Shown piece by piece: positions 36,305-45,211 of a stretch of 64,000 nucleotides of DNA. How positions within the stretch are numbered: position 1 is the first letter of the stretch; every line of letters begins with the position of its first letter. Below the pieces are notes generated by a model. That model did no database searches and was not told the DNA's origin. It was given only the letters and a program-made list of their open reading frames with translations. The stretch comes from Metabacillus halosaccharovorans (GTDB lineage: Bacteria; Bacillota; Bacilli; Bacillales; Bacillaceae), in the NCBI RefSeq assembly GCF_002019635.1, contig NZ_KV917371.1:372001-436000 (forward strand), in the 5' to 3' direction. The translations under genes were made by a program, and so were the position numbers.

Positions 36305-37078
36305 ATGAAAATGATGATGAAGGAGAATCCCAATCAGGAACTTGAAGAATGTATTCAATCCATATTTGAGGATCATGAGGGTAACTATGGGTATCGTCGT
36401 ATCTATTTGAACTTAAAGCAACGTGGTTTGATAATTAATCACAAGAAGGTACAGCGCATAATGAAAAAACTTGGGCTCAAATGTGATAAATTCAGTAGAA
36501 AAACACGTAAGTATAGTTCTTATAAAGGAACTGTTGGAACAATTGCCAAGAACCGCATTAACCGTCGTTTTCACACAAGTTTGTGTCATCAAAAATTAAC
36601 AACAGATATCACAGAATTCAAGTGCTCAGATGGTAAACTTTATTTTAATCCAATCATGGATATGTTCAATAGTGAGATTGTTTCGTATGGGATAGGTATG
36701 CGACCAAACTTAGAATTGGCCATAAAACCTCTCGAAGAAGCTTTGGAAATTGTAAAAGAATCAAAGTACAGAACCACTATTCATTCCGATCAGGGCTGGC
36801 ATTATCAACATAAGAAATGGACAAAGACCCTAAAGAAACATAAGGTGTTCCAGAGTATGTCACGAAAGGGAAACTGTTTAGATAATTCACCGATGGAAAA
36901 CTTTTTCGGATTAATAAAACAGGAAATGTATTATGGGGAAGCAGCCTGCTCATTTGAAGAATTAAAAAAGAGAATTGAAGAATATATCATTTATTATAAT
37001 AACAAGCGCATAAAGCAAAAATTGGCAGGCATGAGTCCGGTTCAATTCCGTATCCATACCAGCCAATTAGCCGCTTAA
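36305..37078 (+). CDS. IS3-family transposase OrfB (DDE integrase catalytic domain)
   Basis: The coordinates are those from the first ATG, but the frame is open from the slippery site at 36161, and the natural product is an OrfAB fusion over 35688-37078. The extension encodes KAQGALSFELKEKFKLKDVL and SSYHYH, as in IS150-type OrfB. The HTH_21 segment GNYGYRRIYLNLKQRG precedes the catalytic core: first Asp in TTDITEFKC, second Asp in IHSDQGWHY, Glu in SPMENFFGLIKQE. The C-terminal IIYYNNKRIKQKLAGMSPVQFR is a family hallmark. All DDE residues are present. Confidence 0.93.
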   Translation: MKMMMKENPNQELEECIQSIFEDHEGNYGYRRIYLNLKQRGLIINHKKVQRIMKKLGLKCDKFSRKTRKYSSYKGTVGTIAKNRINRRFHTSLCHQKLTTDITEFKCSDGKLYFNPIMDMFNSEIVSYGIGMRPNLELAIKPLEEALEIVKESKYRTTIHSDQGWHYQHKKWTKTLKKHKVFQSMSRKGNCLDNSPMENFFGLIKQEMYYGEAACSFEELKKRIEEYIIYYNNKRIKQKLAGMSPVQFRIHTSQLAA

Positions 37079-37120
37079 TATAAAACTCTAACTTTTAGGG
37101 GTCACCACACTCCCCTACAA

Positions 37121-37147
37121 AAAACCCCCCCACAAATTTGGGAGGTC
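37121..37147 (-). terminator. Terminator of the SGNH hydrolase gene
   Basis: On the minus strand CCTCCC, loop AAATTTGT, GGGGGG is followed by six T residues, 20 bp beyond the stop codon. Confidence 0.75.
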
Positions 37148-37166
37148 ATCAGTCTATTTAGATCTA

Positions 37167-37790
37167 TTACTTTAATTGTTCTTCTACTGCTTTTAGCCAT
37201 GTTGTGGCCATCAGCATGTTGCCTGCAGAGTTCATATGGACACCGTCTGTAGTTAAGTTGTAGCTGTTGTTTTGTCCTAGATACTTTACAAATGCTTGAT
37301 GGGTAGGGACGAGCGTTGTTTCGAATTGTTTTGACATATCATTTACAACTTTAACGTAATTTTTTAAGATTTCATTTCCCTTCGATTGCAATTGTTCTTC
37401 AATTACAGTTGGTTCCATTAAGATAATGTGCGCATTTGTCTGTTCTTTCACTTGGGTTAATAGTTCTTTGTAAAGGTGTTCAAATTTCTCTATGTCTACT
37501 TGTTCCATTTCAGGGCGATCAAGTTGTCTCCATACATCATTGATCCCAATTGATATGGAAAGGTATTCAGGGTTTTGTTCAATGACATCTTGTTGCCATC
37601 TTGAAGCAAGGTCTGTAATACGGTTGCCGCCGATACCTTTATTTGTTATATCAAATCCTTGCTCTGGATAAGTTGTTAGTAAGTAATCATGGATGATTCT
37701 CACGTAACTTATGCCAATTTGTTCCGGATCCTCGCGTTTTCCCCATTCTGTAATACTGTCACCAATAAATAGTATTTTCTTTTGTTTCAT
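37167..37790 (-). CDS. SGNH/GDSL-family hydrolase
   Basis: A 207-residue esterase-type protein with all four SGNH blocks: block I FIGDSITEWG (serine) near residue 9, block II GIGGNRI (Gly), block III ISIGINDVW (Asn) near residue 87, and block V DGVHMNSAG with Asp and His near residue 188. No signal peptide is seen, so it is probably cytoplasmic. The ATG at 37790 is chosen because GGAGGAG lies 5 nt upstream; the longer reading lacks a site. Similar proteins are rhamnogalacturonan acetylesterase-like or lipolytic; the substrate is unknown. Confidence 0.88.
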   Translation of the reverse strand: MKQKKILFIGDSITEWGKREDPEQIGISYVRIIHDYLLTTYPEQGFDITNKGIGGNRITDLASRWQQDVIEQNPEYLSISIGINDVWRQLDRPEMEQVDIEKFEHLYKELLTQVKEQTNAHIILMEPTVIEEQLQSKGNEILKNYVKVVNDMSKQFETTLVPTHQAFVKYLGQNNSYNLTTDGVHMNSAGNMLMATTWLKAVEEQLK

Positions 37791-37899
37791 CTTTTCTCCT
37801 CCATCTACCCTTTTGTATGTAAGACAGCGCCTTTTTATAAAATACATATATAGCTTTTCGAGAAATAACATTCATTTCCCTCTAAATTTCTATCATCCT

Positions 37900-38988
37900 T
37901 TAATAAAGATGAACGTCAAACGGTTTCGTTCCCTTTACTTCTCCGTTCACAATAATAGACAATACATGCCTACCGGGATAATGCTTCCTGGTTGTTAAGT
38001 CTTTAAAGGAGTGCATTTTTACATATTGCTTTTTTTCTCCAGGTTTTATCGTGACTTCCGATAGCTGAAATTGTTTACTTGATGGTTTCCCATTTGCCTT
38101 TATAAAATCGATTGAATACTCAACTCTTACTTTACGTAATTCCGTGTCTGTTGAAGCTAGTTTAAATGAAAAGGAAATTGCATCTCCAATCTTTACATTT
38201 TTTGTCACATCTAAATCTGACATTGTCATCGTATTTAATGGACCTAGTCCAAACAGTTCAAGAGCTTCTAAGTTCCCCTTTTTAAGCAGGGTTCGCAAGC
38301 CTTTTTTCAAAATCCAATTCGTTAAATCATTTTCTCCGTTCCATTTTTTGGCTAGTGATAGAACGATAGCCGGGTGATCTCTCGAAATATCATTTATATT
38401 ATTTGCCACACTTTTTCTTACATATAAAGAGGGATCTTCCTTCAAATTTTCTAAAATCGGTAAAATGGGTGAAGGATCATTTTTCAAGCCGGTTAATACC
38501 ATACCCCATGGAAGCCTAGGACGGGAGCCTTCACTTGCAAGTCTTCTAACATGCTCATTTGAATGAGTGCTCCAGACAATAAATTGCTGAAGCATTTTCT
38601 CTTGATCTTTTACCACAAAGGGCCGAACCGCAAACTCGGATGTTGAATACTGTGTGAAATATTTGAGGGCAGAGATTGACACATTCCAATCGTTTAAACC
38701 GTATACCTCAATGTAATCGGGAAAAATAATTCCTGCCAGGCTGCCTTCAAAATGAGGTGCTACCTTTTTTAATATGTTAACCACCTCTGGAAATTCCAGG
38801 TTTATCGTTTCATGAAAACACTCAGAAATTCGCCGGACTCTTTGCTTTAAAGTAAGGTTGTCCCATTCACCCGCGTAAATATATGCAAGAAATATTTCTT
38901 CATCAAACGATGGATAAGCATTCTTTAATTCCTTTGAAAGCTGATTCATAAAATCTTGATTGAATATGTTGCGAAGTTCCTCGGCCAT
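37900..38988 (-). CDS. DNA alkylation repair protein, AlkC type
   Basis: A 362-residue HEAT-like-repeat DNA glycosylase of the AlkC/AlkD superfamily, which removes 3-methyladenine and 3-methylcytosine type lesions. The helical repeat domain (residues about 1-250) contains HVRRLASEGSRPRLPWG near residue 140, a motif typical of AlkC, and DPSLYVRKSVANNINDISRDHP near residue 185. The last 100 residues form an Ig-like beta domain (KIGDAISFSFKLASTD...HVLSIIVNG), again an AlkC rather than AlkD feature. The gene has AGGGGAGAA before the ATG. It is monocistronic and not near ada-type regulators. Confidence 0.85.
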   Translation of the reverse strand: MAEELRNIFNQDFMNQLSKELKNAYPSFDEEIFLAYIYAGEWDNLTLKQRVRRISECFHETINLEFPEVVNILKKVAPHFEGSLAGIIFPDYIEVYGLNDWNVSISALKYFTQYSTSEFAVRPFVVKDQEKMLQQFIVWSTHSNEHVRRLASEGSRPRLPWGMVLTGLKNDPSPILPILENLKEDPSLYVRKSVANNINDISRDHPAIVLSLAKKWNGENDLTNWILKKGLRTLLKKGNLEALELFGLGPLNTMTMSDLDVTKNVKIGDAISFSFKLASTDTELRKVRVEYSIDFIKANGKPSSKQFQLSEVTIKPGEKKQYVKMHSFKDLTTRKHYPGRHVLSIIVNGEVKGTKPFDVHLY

Positions 38989-39047
38989 TTGTTCTCCCCT
39001 TAACTTAGTATTTAATGGAAATTATTATATCATTTTATACATCAAAT

Positions 39048-39094
39048 AAAAAAACAGCTGACGTAAGCATTTACTTAACAAGTCACCTGTTTTT
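39048..39094 (-). terminator. Terminator behind the CheX-like gene
   Basis: On the minus strand AAAAACAGGTGAC pairs with GTCAGCTGTTTTT (two mismatches, 19-nt loop), followed by further T residues. It lies about 75 bp beyond the stop codon. Confidence 0.6.
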
Positions 39095-39169
39095 ACAATT
39101 CAATATTATTTATTACTCACAATCTCATAAGAGAAGAATTAAAGTCTTCTGCTCCAGTTTGTACTATAA

Positions 39170-39622
39170 TTAGTCAATCATCAAACCTATTTCCAGTTTT
39201 TTACCACCTTGGAATGTCATCACGATTTCAATTGCTTCTTTAAAACCCGAAAGTGACATATTTCCTTCCATGATCGTTGGTGCTGTAATATCAATTGTCA
39301 TTCCTTTTGAAAAGACATTTGTACATAGTCCACCTGATATCATATTGCCTAGCTCACCGGCAAATGACTTTAACATATCCCCTTCAAGTTCCATGCCAAA
39401 CATTAATTCACCTACAGAAGTGAAAAAATCAACATCAGACTTATAGAGAACCTTACCATTTATTGAACCTGTTATCCCAACCAGGACACCAAATTGGCAT
39501 GTTAACTCAGAACGTAGCTCAGGCGCTGTTATATTTTCATGTGGGATCGGAAGAACCTGTTTTATGGACTCTATCGCTGATCCATGTAGATCTTCTAATG
39601 TGTTTGATACAGTTGTACTCAA
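39170..39622 (-). CDS. CheX-like chemotaxis phosphatase
   Basis: A 150-residue CheC/CheX/FliY-family protein, expected to dephosphorylate CheY-P. The active-site helix has the E-x2-N signature in FAGELGNMISGGL near residue 95. The rest has the CheX alternation of strands and helices (CQFGVLVGITGSINGKVLY). Translation most likely starts at a TTG at 39622 with GGGGGTG 6 nt upstream; the longer frame from 39631 starts inside that site. It is monocistronic and far from other che genes, though the window carries two receptors. Confidence 0.85.
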   Translation of the reverse strand: MSTTVSNTLEDLHGSAIESIKQVLPIPHENITAPELRSELTCQFGVLVGITGSINGKVLYKSDVDFFTSVGELMFGMELEGDMLKSFAGELGNMISGGLCTNVFSKGMTIDITAPTIMEGNMSLSGFKEAIEIVMTFQGGKKLEIGLMID

Positions 39623-39821
39623 TATAAACACCCCCTGCTCTATTAGAATATGTCACAGAATGACCGTTTCACACCCTTACTTATCTACTAGTAGTATAAC
39701 TAAGACTTTTTTCTTATTATATAGTAAATCTTTCCTCATCTCATCATAATTTCGACATATATTACTATTTGAGATTCTTAATACTAGTTATATCGACAAA
39801 CTTCTACCATTTGTTTAGAAA

Positions 39822-39860
39822 AAAAATGCTAGATTGTCAGGATGACAATCTAGCATTTTT
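39822..39860. terminator. Bidirectional terminator of the lipase-like gene
   Basis: AAAAATGCTAGATTGTC / GACAATCTAGCATTTTT, a perfect 17-bp stem with a 5-nt loop, 7 bp beyond the stop codon. Confidence 0.88.
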
Positions 39861-39867
39861 GTTGGTA

Positions 39868-40794
39868 CTAATTTAAATTTTTTTCTATCCACCTATATGT
39901 ATCCTTATATACAACCTCACGATTTACTTCATTTAACATTTCATGCCGACCGTTCTCATAAAAATTATAGTCAATTTGCTTAATTCCATGTTTCCTTAAC
40001 TGATTAATCAGCTTATTTACGCCCTTGGTATAATTTCCAACAGGATCCATATCCCCGCTAAAAAGATAGAATGGTAGATTTCTGTCTATTTTTGATACTT
40101 CCTCATCTCTATTAATCATATCAAGTCCATAGTATAAGTCTTGAAAAAATCCTGTTGTTCCTACTTTTCCGCAATACGGATCATTTATATACGCTGATAC
40201 TTGTTCAGAATCCCGGGTTAGCCACTCATAACCTGTATTAGCATTCGTAAATTTTTTATTATAGCTTCCGGTTGTTAACTTTTGCAGAAATGGACTTTCA
40301 GCACGATTCCCCCATTTTTTGACCTGTGTTTCAGCTAATTTTTTTGCAACTTTTAAGATAAAACCTGGATTTCCTCCAGTTCCTGATAAAATTACTCCAT
40401 TTAGACTCACCTGAAAACGCTGTAGAAAACGTCGTACTAAAAAAGATCCCATACTGTGCCCCATGAGGAAGACTGGTAATTCCGGATATTGATTTTTTAT
40501 GAAATCATACACTTCTTTCATATCGTCAACTGTTCTTTCAAAGCCGTTGCTTTCGGCAAAAAAACCATATTCACCACCCTTTTCACCAGTCTGTCCATGA
40601 CCTCGATGATCATGTCCTATTACGATAATTCCCTTGGAATTGAGAAACATTGCAAATGGTTCGTATCGTTTAATATGCTCTGCCATTCCATGAGCAACCT
40701 GTACAACCGCTCTTGGCTTAACCGATTTCTCTTCCCATTTGCAAACATATACTTGATGTTCATCTGACATAGATAACCAATTTTCATTTTTCAT
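39868..40794 (-). CDS. Alpha/beta hydrolase, monoacylglycerol-lipase type
   Basis: A 308-residue serine hydrolase of the lysophospholipase/monoacylglycerol lipase group. HGMAEHIKRYEPFA near residue 35 carries the oxyanion HG. VIGHDHRGHGQTG near residue 58 is typical of the group. The nucleophile lies in MGHSMGSFLVRRF near residue 110, the acid in LFSGDMDPVG near residue 245 and the histidine in NGRHEMLNE near residue 281. No signal peptide is seen. The gene lies just downstream of glpP on the same strand, a suggestive pairing because such lipases release glycerol (inference). Confidence 0.87.
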   Translation of the reverse strand: MKNENWLSMSDEHQVYVCKWEEKSVKPRAVVQVAHGMAEHIKRYEPFAMFLNSKGIIVIGHDHRGHGQTGEKGGEYGFFAESNGFERTVDDMKEVYDFIKNQYPELPVFLMGHSMGSFLVRRFLQRFQVSLNGVILSGTGGNPGFILKVAKKLAETQVKKWGNRAESPFLQKLTTGSYNKKFTNANTGYEWLTRDSEQVSAYINDPYCGKVGTTGFFQDLYYGLDMINRDEEVSKIDRNLPFYLFSGDMDPVGNYTKGVNKLINQLRKHGIKQIDYNFYENGRHEMLNEVNREVVYKDTYRWIEKNLN

Positions 40795-40850
40795 AGCCTT
40801 CCCCCCCTGTCTTTTATCCCGCTTACTTCCACTTAAGGTAGAATTCCATT

Positions 40851-41393
40851 TTACTTTTCAAAATTCCAGAGCTCTTTTTTGGATGTTGTAATGGCATCTG
40901 CCCCAGCTTCCAACGCTTTTTGAACTTCTTCACCTGTACGAATTAACCCGCCTGCGAGTATTTTAGTTTGTGTACGTTCCTTTACCTCTTTGATCATCCA
41001 AGGCATTGCACCTGGTAATACCTCAATATAATCCGGTTTTGTTTTTTCCACTAAGCGATAGCTTCGTTCTAATGCATGGGAATCAATTAAAAACATCCTT
41101 TGGATCGCAATAACACCTTTTTGCTTTGCTTTTAAAATAACATTCGATTTTGTAGAAATAAGACCATAAGGTTGATATTCCTGACAAAGATACTCTGCCG
41201 CAAAATCATCGCTTTTCAACCCATGGATTAAGTCAACATGATAGATGATTTTTTTATGATGTTGCTCAGCTAATTTATGTAGATTGGCCAATTGAGAAAT
41301 ATGCGTTTCCAAAAAAACACCAATCTCATAGTCGCTAACCAGGAACCGTTCGAATTGTTTAATAGATGAAAAAGCCGGTAAAATCTTTTGCAT
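40851..41393 (-). CDS. glpP: Glycerol-responsive antiterminator GlpP
   Basis: A 180-residue GlpP-family protein. With glycerol-3-phosphate bound it prevents termination in leader RNAs of glp genes. Family features: YHVDLIHGLKSDDFAAEYL near residue 52, LISTKSNVILKAKQKGVIAIQRMFLIDS near residue 78, DYIEVLPGAMPW near residue 122 and ILAGGLIRTGEEVQKALEAGADAITTS near residue 145, a TIM-barrel-like phosphate-binding end. No glpF, glpK or glpD lies in the window; in B. subtilis glpP directly precedes glpFK. Here a lipase-like gene follows instead, 57 bp downstream. Confidence 0.92.
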   Translation of the reverse strand: MQKILPAFSSIKQFERFLVSDYEIGVFLETHISQLANLHKLAEQHHKKIIYHVDLIHGLKSDDFAAEYLCQEYQPYGLISTKSNVILKAKQKGVIAIQRMFLIDSHALERSYRLVEKTKPDYIEVLPGAMPWMIKEVKERTQTKILAGGLIRTGEEVQKALEAGADAITTSKKELWNFEK

Positions 41394-41574
41394 GTGTACT
41401 CCTCACTTTATCTTTATGTTGCAAATATTTATTTTTTCATCATAAAGCTTCGCTATAAAAATGTCACCCTTTTGCCAAAGATCCCTGATGCACTTTATTT
41501 TCAAAGACTTGGATAATTCACCCTAATTTGTTAACAATACGTGTTAGCACCCTTTTCTTGCTAGGAGGTTTAGA

Positions 41575-43209
41575 TTGAAAACACGTGTTCCTAAACCATT
41601 GTCAAAATTAATAAAAGAAAAAAAACAAAACAAAAACTTTACTGAAAAATTATCTGCCATCCAAGAGATGAATAGCAGATCACAAGAGCAAAAGAAGATC
41701 GAACAAATCTCTTCCAACCTTCATTGGAACTTATCCTACATTAAAGAGGTAATAGGAAACAGCTCAGATATCGTTATTAGAGAATTCAAGGCCGGTCAAA
41801 GCGGTTTAATTGATATAGGAGTTATTTTTACTGATGGATTAGCTGACAAAACCTTTGTACAAGATTTGGTTTTGGACACTCTAATGGTTCAAATTAGGGA
41901 TGCAGATGTTGATCATACTGATATTCACACAGACTTGTTTGAATTCATTAAGGCACAAACTCTACCGATCGGAGAAATAAAGGAGATTGTTCAATTCGAA
42001 ACTCTTTTTTTTCACTTTTTGTCTGGTGATACTATTTTATTGATGGACGGATTTCCTAAATGCTTAGCTATTGGGTCAAGAGGCTGGGCTGATCGCGGAG
42101 TACAGGAACCTTCTTCCCAGACAGTTGTTAGAGGTCCAAAAGATGGTTTTTCTGAAACTTTAAGAACGAACACGGCTTTGATAAGACGTAGAATTAAAGA
42201 TCCAAACCTTTGGCTTGAGACGAAACAGCTCGGCAAAAAAACGAAAACAGATGTTGGCATTATGTATATAAAAGGTGTAGCGAACGATAAGATTGTAAAA
42301 GAAGTTCATACTCGGCTCGATAAGATAAAAATAGATGCAATTCTTGAAAGCGGATATATAGAAGAACTCATACAGGATAGTACATTTACTCCCTTTCCAA
42401 CTGTCTTTAATACAGAACGGCCTGACACTGTGGCGGCTGCCTTATTGGAAGGAAGAGTAGCCATTCTGGTTGATGGAACTCCATTTATTCTTATCGTTCC
42501 TGCTCTTTTAGTTAATTTTTTTCAAGCAAGTGAGGATTATTATCAACGAGCTGATATCGCAACACTAATTCGCTTACTTAGATATCTATCGTTTTTTCTC
42601 GCATTGCTAACACCTTCAGCTTATATTGCAGTAACAACCTTTCATCAGGAAATGCTGCCTACTCCGTTACTCATAAGTCTGGCAGCACAGAGAGACGGAG
42701 TTCCATTTCCCGCGATTGTCGAGGCAATCATTATGGAAATAACGTTTGAAATACTACGGGAAGCCGGAGTGCGAATGCCCAGAGCAGTTGGTTCAGCGAT
42801 CTCCATTGTTGGTGCACTTGTTATAGGTCAGGCAGCTGTTGAAGCTGGGATTGTCACAGCCACAATGGTCATTGTTGTTTCCTTAACAGCGATTAGCAGC
42901 TTTGTTTCTCCAACATTTAATATGGGTATTGCAGTGCGGATCCTTCGTTTTGGGTTTATGTTTCTCGCTGGAACGTTCGGTTTATTTGGCATTATTTTAG
43001 GCTTAATTGCCATGGTCCTTCATCTTAGCAGTTTGAGGTCTTTTGGGATTCCTTATTTATCACCGAATGCCCCATTTATTTTACAAGACCAAAAGGATAA
43101 TTTTTTCAGATTTCCACATTGGGCCTTATTTGCACGCCCGCGTTTAATCAATCAAAAGGATACAGATCGAGAGGATACACCTTCTCCAAAACCACCTACT
43201 ACTAGTTAA
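41575..43209 (+). CDS. Spore germinant receptor subunit A (GerA family)
   Basis: A 544-residue A subunit of a nutrient germinant receptor, located in the inner spore membrane. The N-terminal cytoplasmic domain (about 270 residues) includes RGWADRGVQEPSSQTVVRGPKDGFSETLRTN near residue 160, a hallmark. The membrane part (about residues 300-500) has DYYQRADIATLIRLLRYLSFFLAL and further helices, ending with a proline/threonine-rich tail. A TTG start follows AGGAGG by 6-7 nt. It leads an operon A-C-D-B'-B of about 4.7 kb. Such operons are usually transcribed in the forespore by SigG; I could not find a convincing SigG promoter. Confidence 0.93.
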   Translation: MKTRVPKPLSKLIKEKKQNKNFTEKLSAIQEMNSRSQEQKKIEQISSNLHWNLSYIKEVIGNSSDIVIREFKAGQSGLIDIGVIFTDGLADKTFVQDLVLDTLMVQIRDADVDHTDIHTDLFEFIKAQTLPIGEIKEIVQFETLFFHFLSGDTILLMDGFPKCLAIGSRGWADRGVQEPSSQTVVRGPKDGFSETLRTNTALIRRRIKDPNLWLETKQLGKKTKTDVGIMYIKGVANDKIVKEVHTRLDKIKIDAILESGYIEELIQDSTFTPFPTVFNTERPDTVAAALLEGRVAILVDGTPFILIVPALLVNFFQASEDYYQRADIATLIRLLRYLSFFLALLTPSAYIAVTTFHQEMLPTPLLISLAAQRDGVPFPAIVEAIIMEITFEILREAGVRMPRAVGSAISIVGALVIGQAAVEAGIVTATMVIVVSLTAISSFVSPTFNMGIAVRILRFGFMFLAGTFGLFGIILGLIAMVLHLSSLRSFGIPYLSPNAPFILQDQKDNFFRFPHWALFARPRLINQKDTDREDTPSPKPPTTS

Positions 43210-43221
43210 GGAGTTTACCTT

Positions 43222-44406
43222 ATGTACAAGAAGTTACTTATTATTATTTGTATGCTTCTTCTTACTTCTGGTTGCTGGAGTAAAAAAGATTTAAACGAAC
43301 TTGCCATCGTAACAGCGATTGGTATCGATAAAACAGAAAATGGTTATTCAGTATCGATTCAAATATTAAATCCGTCAGAGCTTGCAGGAAATACAAGCTC
43401 TGGACGTACTGAAGTGGTGAGATTTGTAAAATCTGGAGAAACCGTGTTTGAAGCATTACGGAAGCTGTCAACTGACACTCCCAGACGTATTTATTTAGCA
43501 CATCTTCGTGAAGTTGTCTTTGGAGAAGAAATAGCTAGTGAGGGGATAGGTAAAGCTCTTGATTTTATTTCAAGAGATCATGAAATGAGAACTGACTTTT
43601 ATATTACAGTCGCAAAAGGGTCTACTGCAGCCGACATCTTAAATATTCAAACCGCAATCGAAAAAGTGCCGGCAAATAAACTTTTTAATGCACTTGAAAA
43701 CTCTGAGAGTGTTTGGGCAGCAGCAAAAACAGTTAAGTTGGATGAATTGATTAATAGTATTGTGAGTAAAGGAAAAGAACCTGTATTAACTGGTATCTAT
43801 CTTTACGGAAATGCCGAAGCTGGCGGAAGTATCGAAAACGTTCACAATGTCTCACCCGAAACAGGGTTAAAAATTGATTATCTTGCTGTGTTTAAGAAAG
43901 ACAAACTGATTGGTTGGTTAAATAAGGATGAAAGCAAAGGTTTTAACTATATTACCGACAATATTAAAAATACAGTTGTAACGATTGAACAAGAAGATGG
44001 CAAAATCGCCATCGAAACTTTACGTTCTAAAACCAAAGTAAAGGGAAAAATGGAAAAGGGTAAACCTGTTATCGATATTTCCATCACAACTGAAGGAAAT
44101 ATCGCTGATGTTGAAAGTAGTATTGATTTAACAAAACCTGAAAATATCGACAAATTAGAAAAAAAGTATAGTGACAATATTAAAGAGAAGGTACAAACCT
44201 CTATTCAACAGGTTCAAGAGGAATTTCAAAGTGATATTTTTGGTTTTGGAGAAGTTATTCATCGGGAAGATCCAAAAGCTTGGAAAGGACTAAAAGATAA
44301 CTGGGATGAACATTTCACAAATTTAGACGTAAATGTTCATGTCAAAGCGGACATAAGAAGATTAGGTACAATTACAGACTCATTCCAAAAAGAAACAAAG
44401 GAGTAG
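43222..44406 (+). CDS. Spore germinant receptor subunit C (lipoprotein)
   Basis: A 394-residue GerC-type lipoprotein with lipobox LTSGC near residue 18 followed by W-S-K-K-D-L-N-E-L, the family start. The domain includes VTAIGIDKTENGYSVSIQI near residue 35, VRFVKSGETVFEALRKLS near residue 70, HLREVVFGEEIASEGI near residue 97 and the C-terminal VNVHVKADIRRLGT motif. It sits on the outer face of the inner spore membrane and completes the A/B/C receptor. It begins 12 bp after the A gene. Confidence 0.93.
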   Translation: MYKKLLIIICMLLLTSGCWSKKDLNELAIVTAIGIDKTENGYSVSIQILNPSELAGNTSSGRTEVVRFVKSGETVFEALRKLSTDTPRRIYLAHLREVVFGEEIASEGIGKALDFISRDHEMRTDFYITVAKGSTAADILNIQTAIEKVPANKLFNALENSESVWAAAKTVKLDELINSIVSKGKEPVLTGIYLYGNAEAGGSIENVHNVSPETGLKIDYLAVFKKDKLIGWLNKDESKGFNYITDNIKNTVVTIEQEDGKIAIETLRSKTKVKGKMEKGKPVIDISITTEGNIADVESSIDLTKPENIDKLEKKYSDNIKEKVQTSIQQVQEEFQSDIFGFGEVIHREDPKAWKGLKDNWDEHFTNLDVNVHVKADIRRLGTITDSFQKETKE

Positions 44407-44412
44407 ACATAT

Positions 44413-44646
44413 ATGTGGCCAATTGTTGGGATTCTCCTTATAGGTTTACTCGTTTGGGTTATTGAGATTAAGATATTATTAAAAAGTAAAAGCTACCGGG
44501 AGATTATCATCTATAGTTTCTTACTGATTAGCGGATTATCATTTGCTTTTCTTTTAGCACTTAATATAAGAATTCCCACTCCGCTTGATTTTCTAAACCG
44601 TATATATAGTCCTATTATTTCATCTATAGAACGCTTTTTGTCATAG
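44413..44646 (+). CDS. Small two-helix protein of the ger operon (D-subunit-like)
   Basis: A 77-residue membrane protein with two helices (residues about 3-22 and 33-52) and a short amphipathic tail ending FLNRIYSPIISSIERFLS. It begins 6 bp after the C gene. Two-helix D subunits are known in some Bacillus ger operons (for example GerKD), where they modulate the germination response. Size, topology and position fit that group, but the sequence is poorly conserved, so the call depends mainly on context. Confidence 0.7.
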   Translation: MWPIVGILLIGLLVWVIEIKILLKSKSYREIIIYSFLLISGLSFAFLLALNIRIPTPLDFLNRIYSPIISSIERFLS

Positions 44647-44667
44647 AGAGGTAGTTGATATGTAAAC

Positions 44668-45204
44668 ATGCTTGAAAAAGGGAAAATTAATACAGGTGAA
44701 TTTGAAATTATTGTGATTATTTTTACTCTAGGTAGCTCCATATCATTTTATAAAGGAACTATTATCGGTGGAATTATTTTATCAATCCTTATCATATTCA
44801 GTATCATAGTACTAGGAGCAGATTTTACTGCAAGGCATGCTTACCCTTCCTATATATTAGAAAAAAAAATAAGTCTTGAAACAGTAATTGAAAGATTGGA
44901 AGTCATTGTTGCCATCATTTGGTTTTTTTCTATGTATTTTAAGCTTACGATTTGCTATTACGGAATCACTCTTGGCCTTGCACAAATATTCAAATTAAAG
45001 AGCTATAAAATTCTGGTTTTTCCATTAGCCTTTTTACTAGTCACCTTTTCTATCATCCTATACCCGGATATCGTTTATTTTCAAGATTTCCTTGCCCACA
45101 CATGGACACCGTATTCCTTAACAATTTGTTTCTTTCTTCCATGCATTATTCTGTTTACAGCTAAGGTTAAAAAAGTCAAAACGAACAAAGAAAGCGGAAG
45201 GTAA
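44668..45204 (+). pseudogene. Germinant receptor B subunit with large internal deletion
   Basis: The 178-residue product begins like a GerB permease (KINTGEFEIIVIIFTLGSSI) and then jumps at about residue 25 to the C-terminal half of the family (KGTIIGGIILSILIIFSIIVLGADFTARHAYPSYILEKKISLET, then IWFFSMYFKLTICYYGITLGLAQIF). GerB proteins have about 365 residues and ten helices; here about 185 residues are gone while the frame stays open. An ATG at 44659 at normal distance from GAGAGG is followed at once by TAA, which hints at further decay. An intact B gene follows directly. It is probably non-functional, but a short membrane protein could still be made. Confidence 0.75.
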
Positions 45205-45211
45205 GACTAAT

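Larger units (their letters stand above)
35638..37104 (+). mobile_element. IS3-family insertion sequence (IS150-like), 1467 bp
   Basis: Terminal inverted repeats TGCACCCCAAAAGTTAGAGT (left, 35638-35657) and TGACCCCTAAAAGTTAGAGT (right, 37104-37085, minus strand) flank two overlapping reading frames joined by a -1 slippery site. All parts look intact, so the element may be active. No matching target duplication is visible: GAAC precedes and CCAC follows. It sits at the outer end of the 114-nt repeat array. Confidence 0.92.

Noticed and set aside
39140-39165. Second copy of the intergenic repeat of 1381-1540
   Set aside because: Only about 13 bases (CTCCAGTTTGTAC) are shared; too short to claim homology.
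41400-41574. SigG promoter for the ger operon
   Set aside because: No stretch fits both -35 and -10 elements at proper spacing convincingly.
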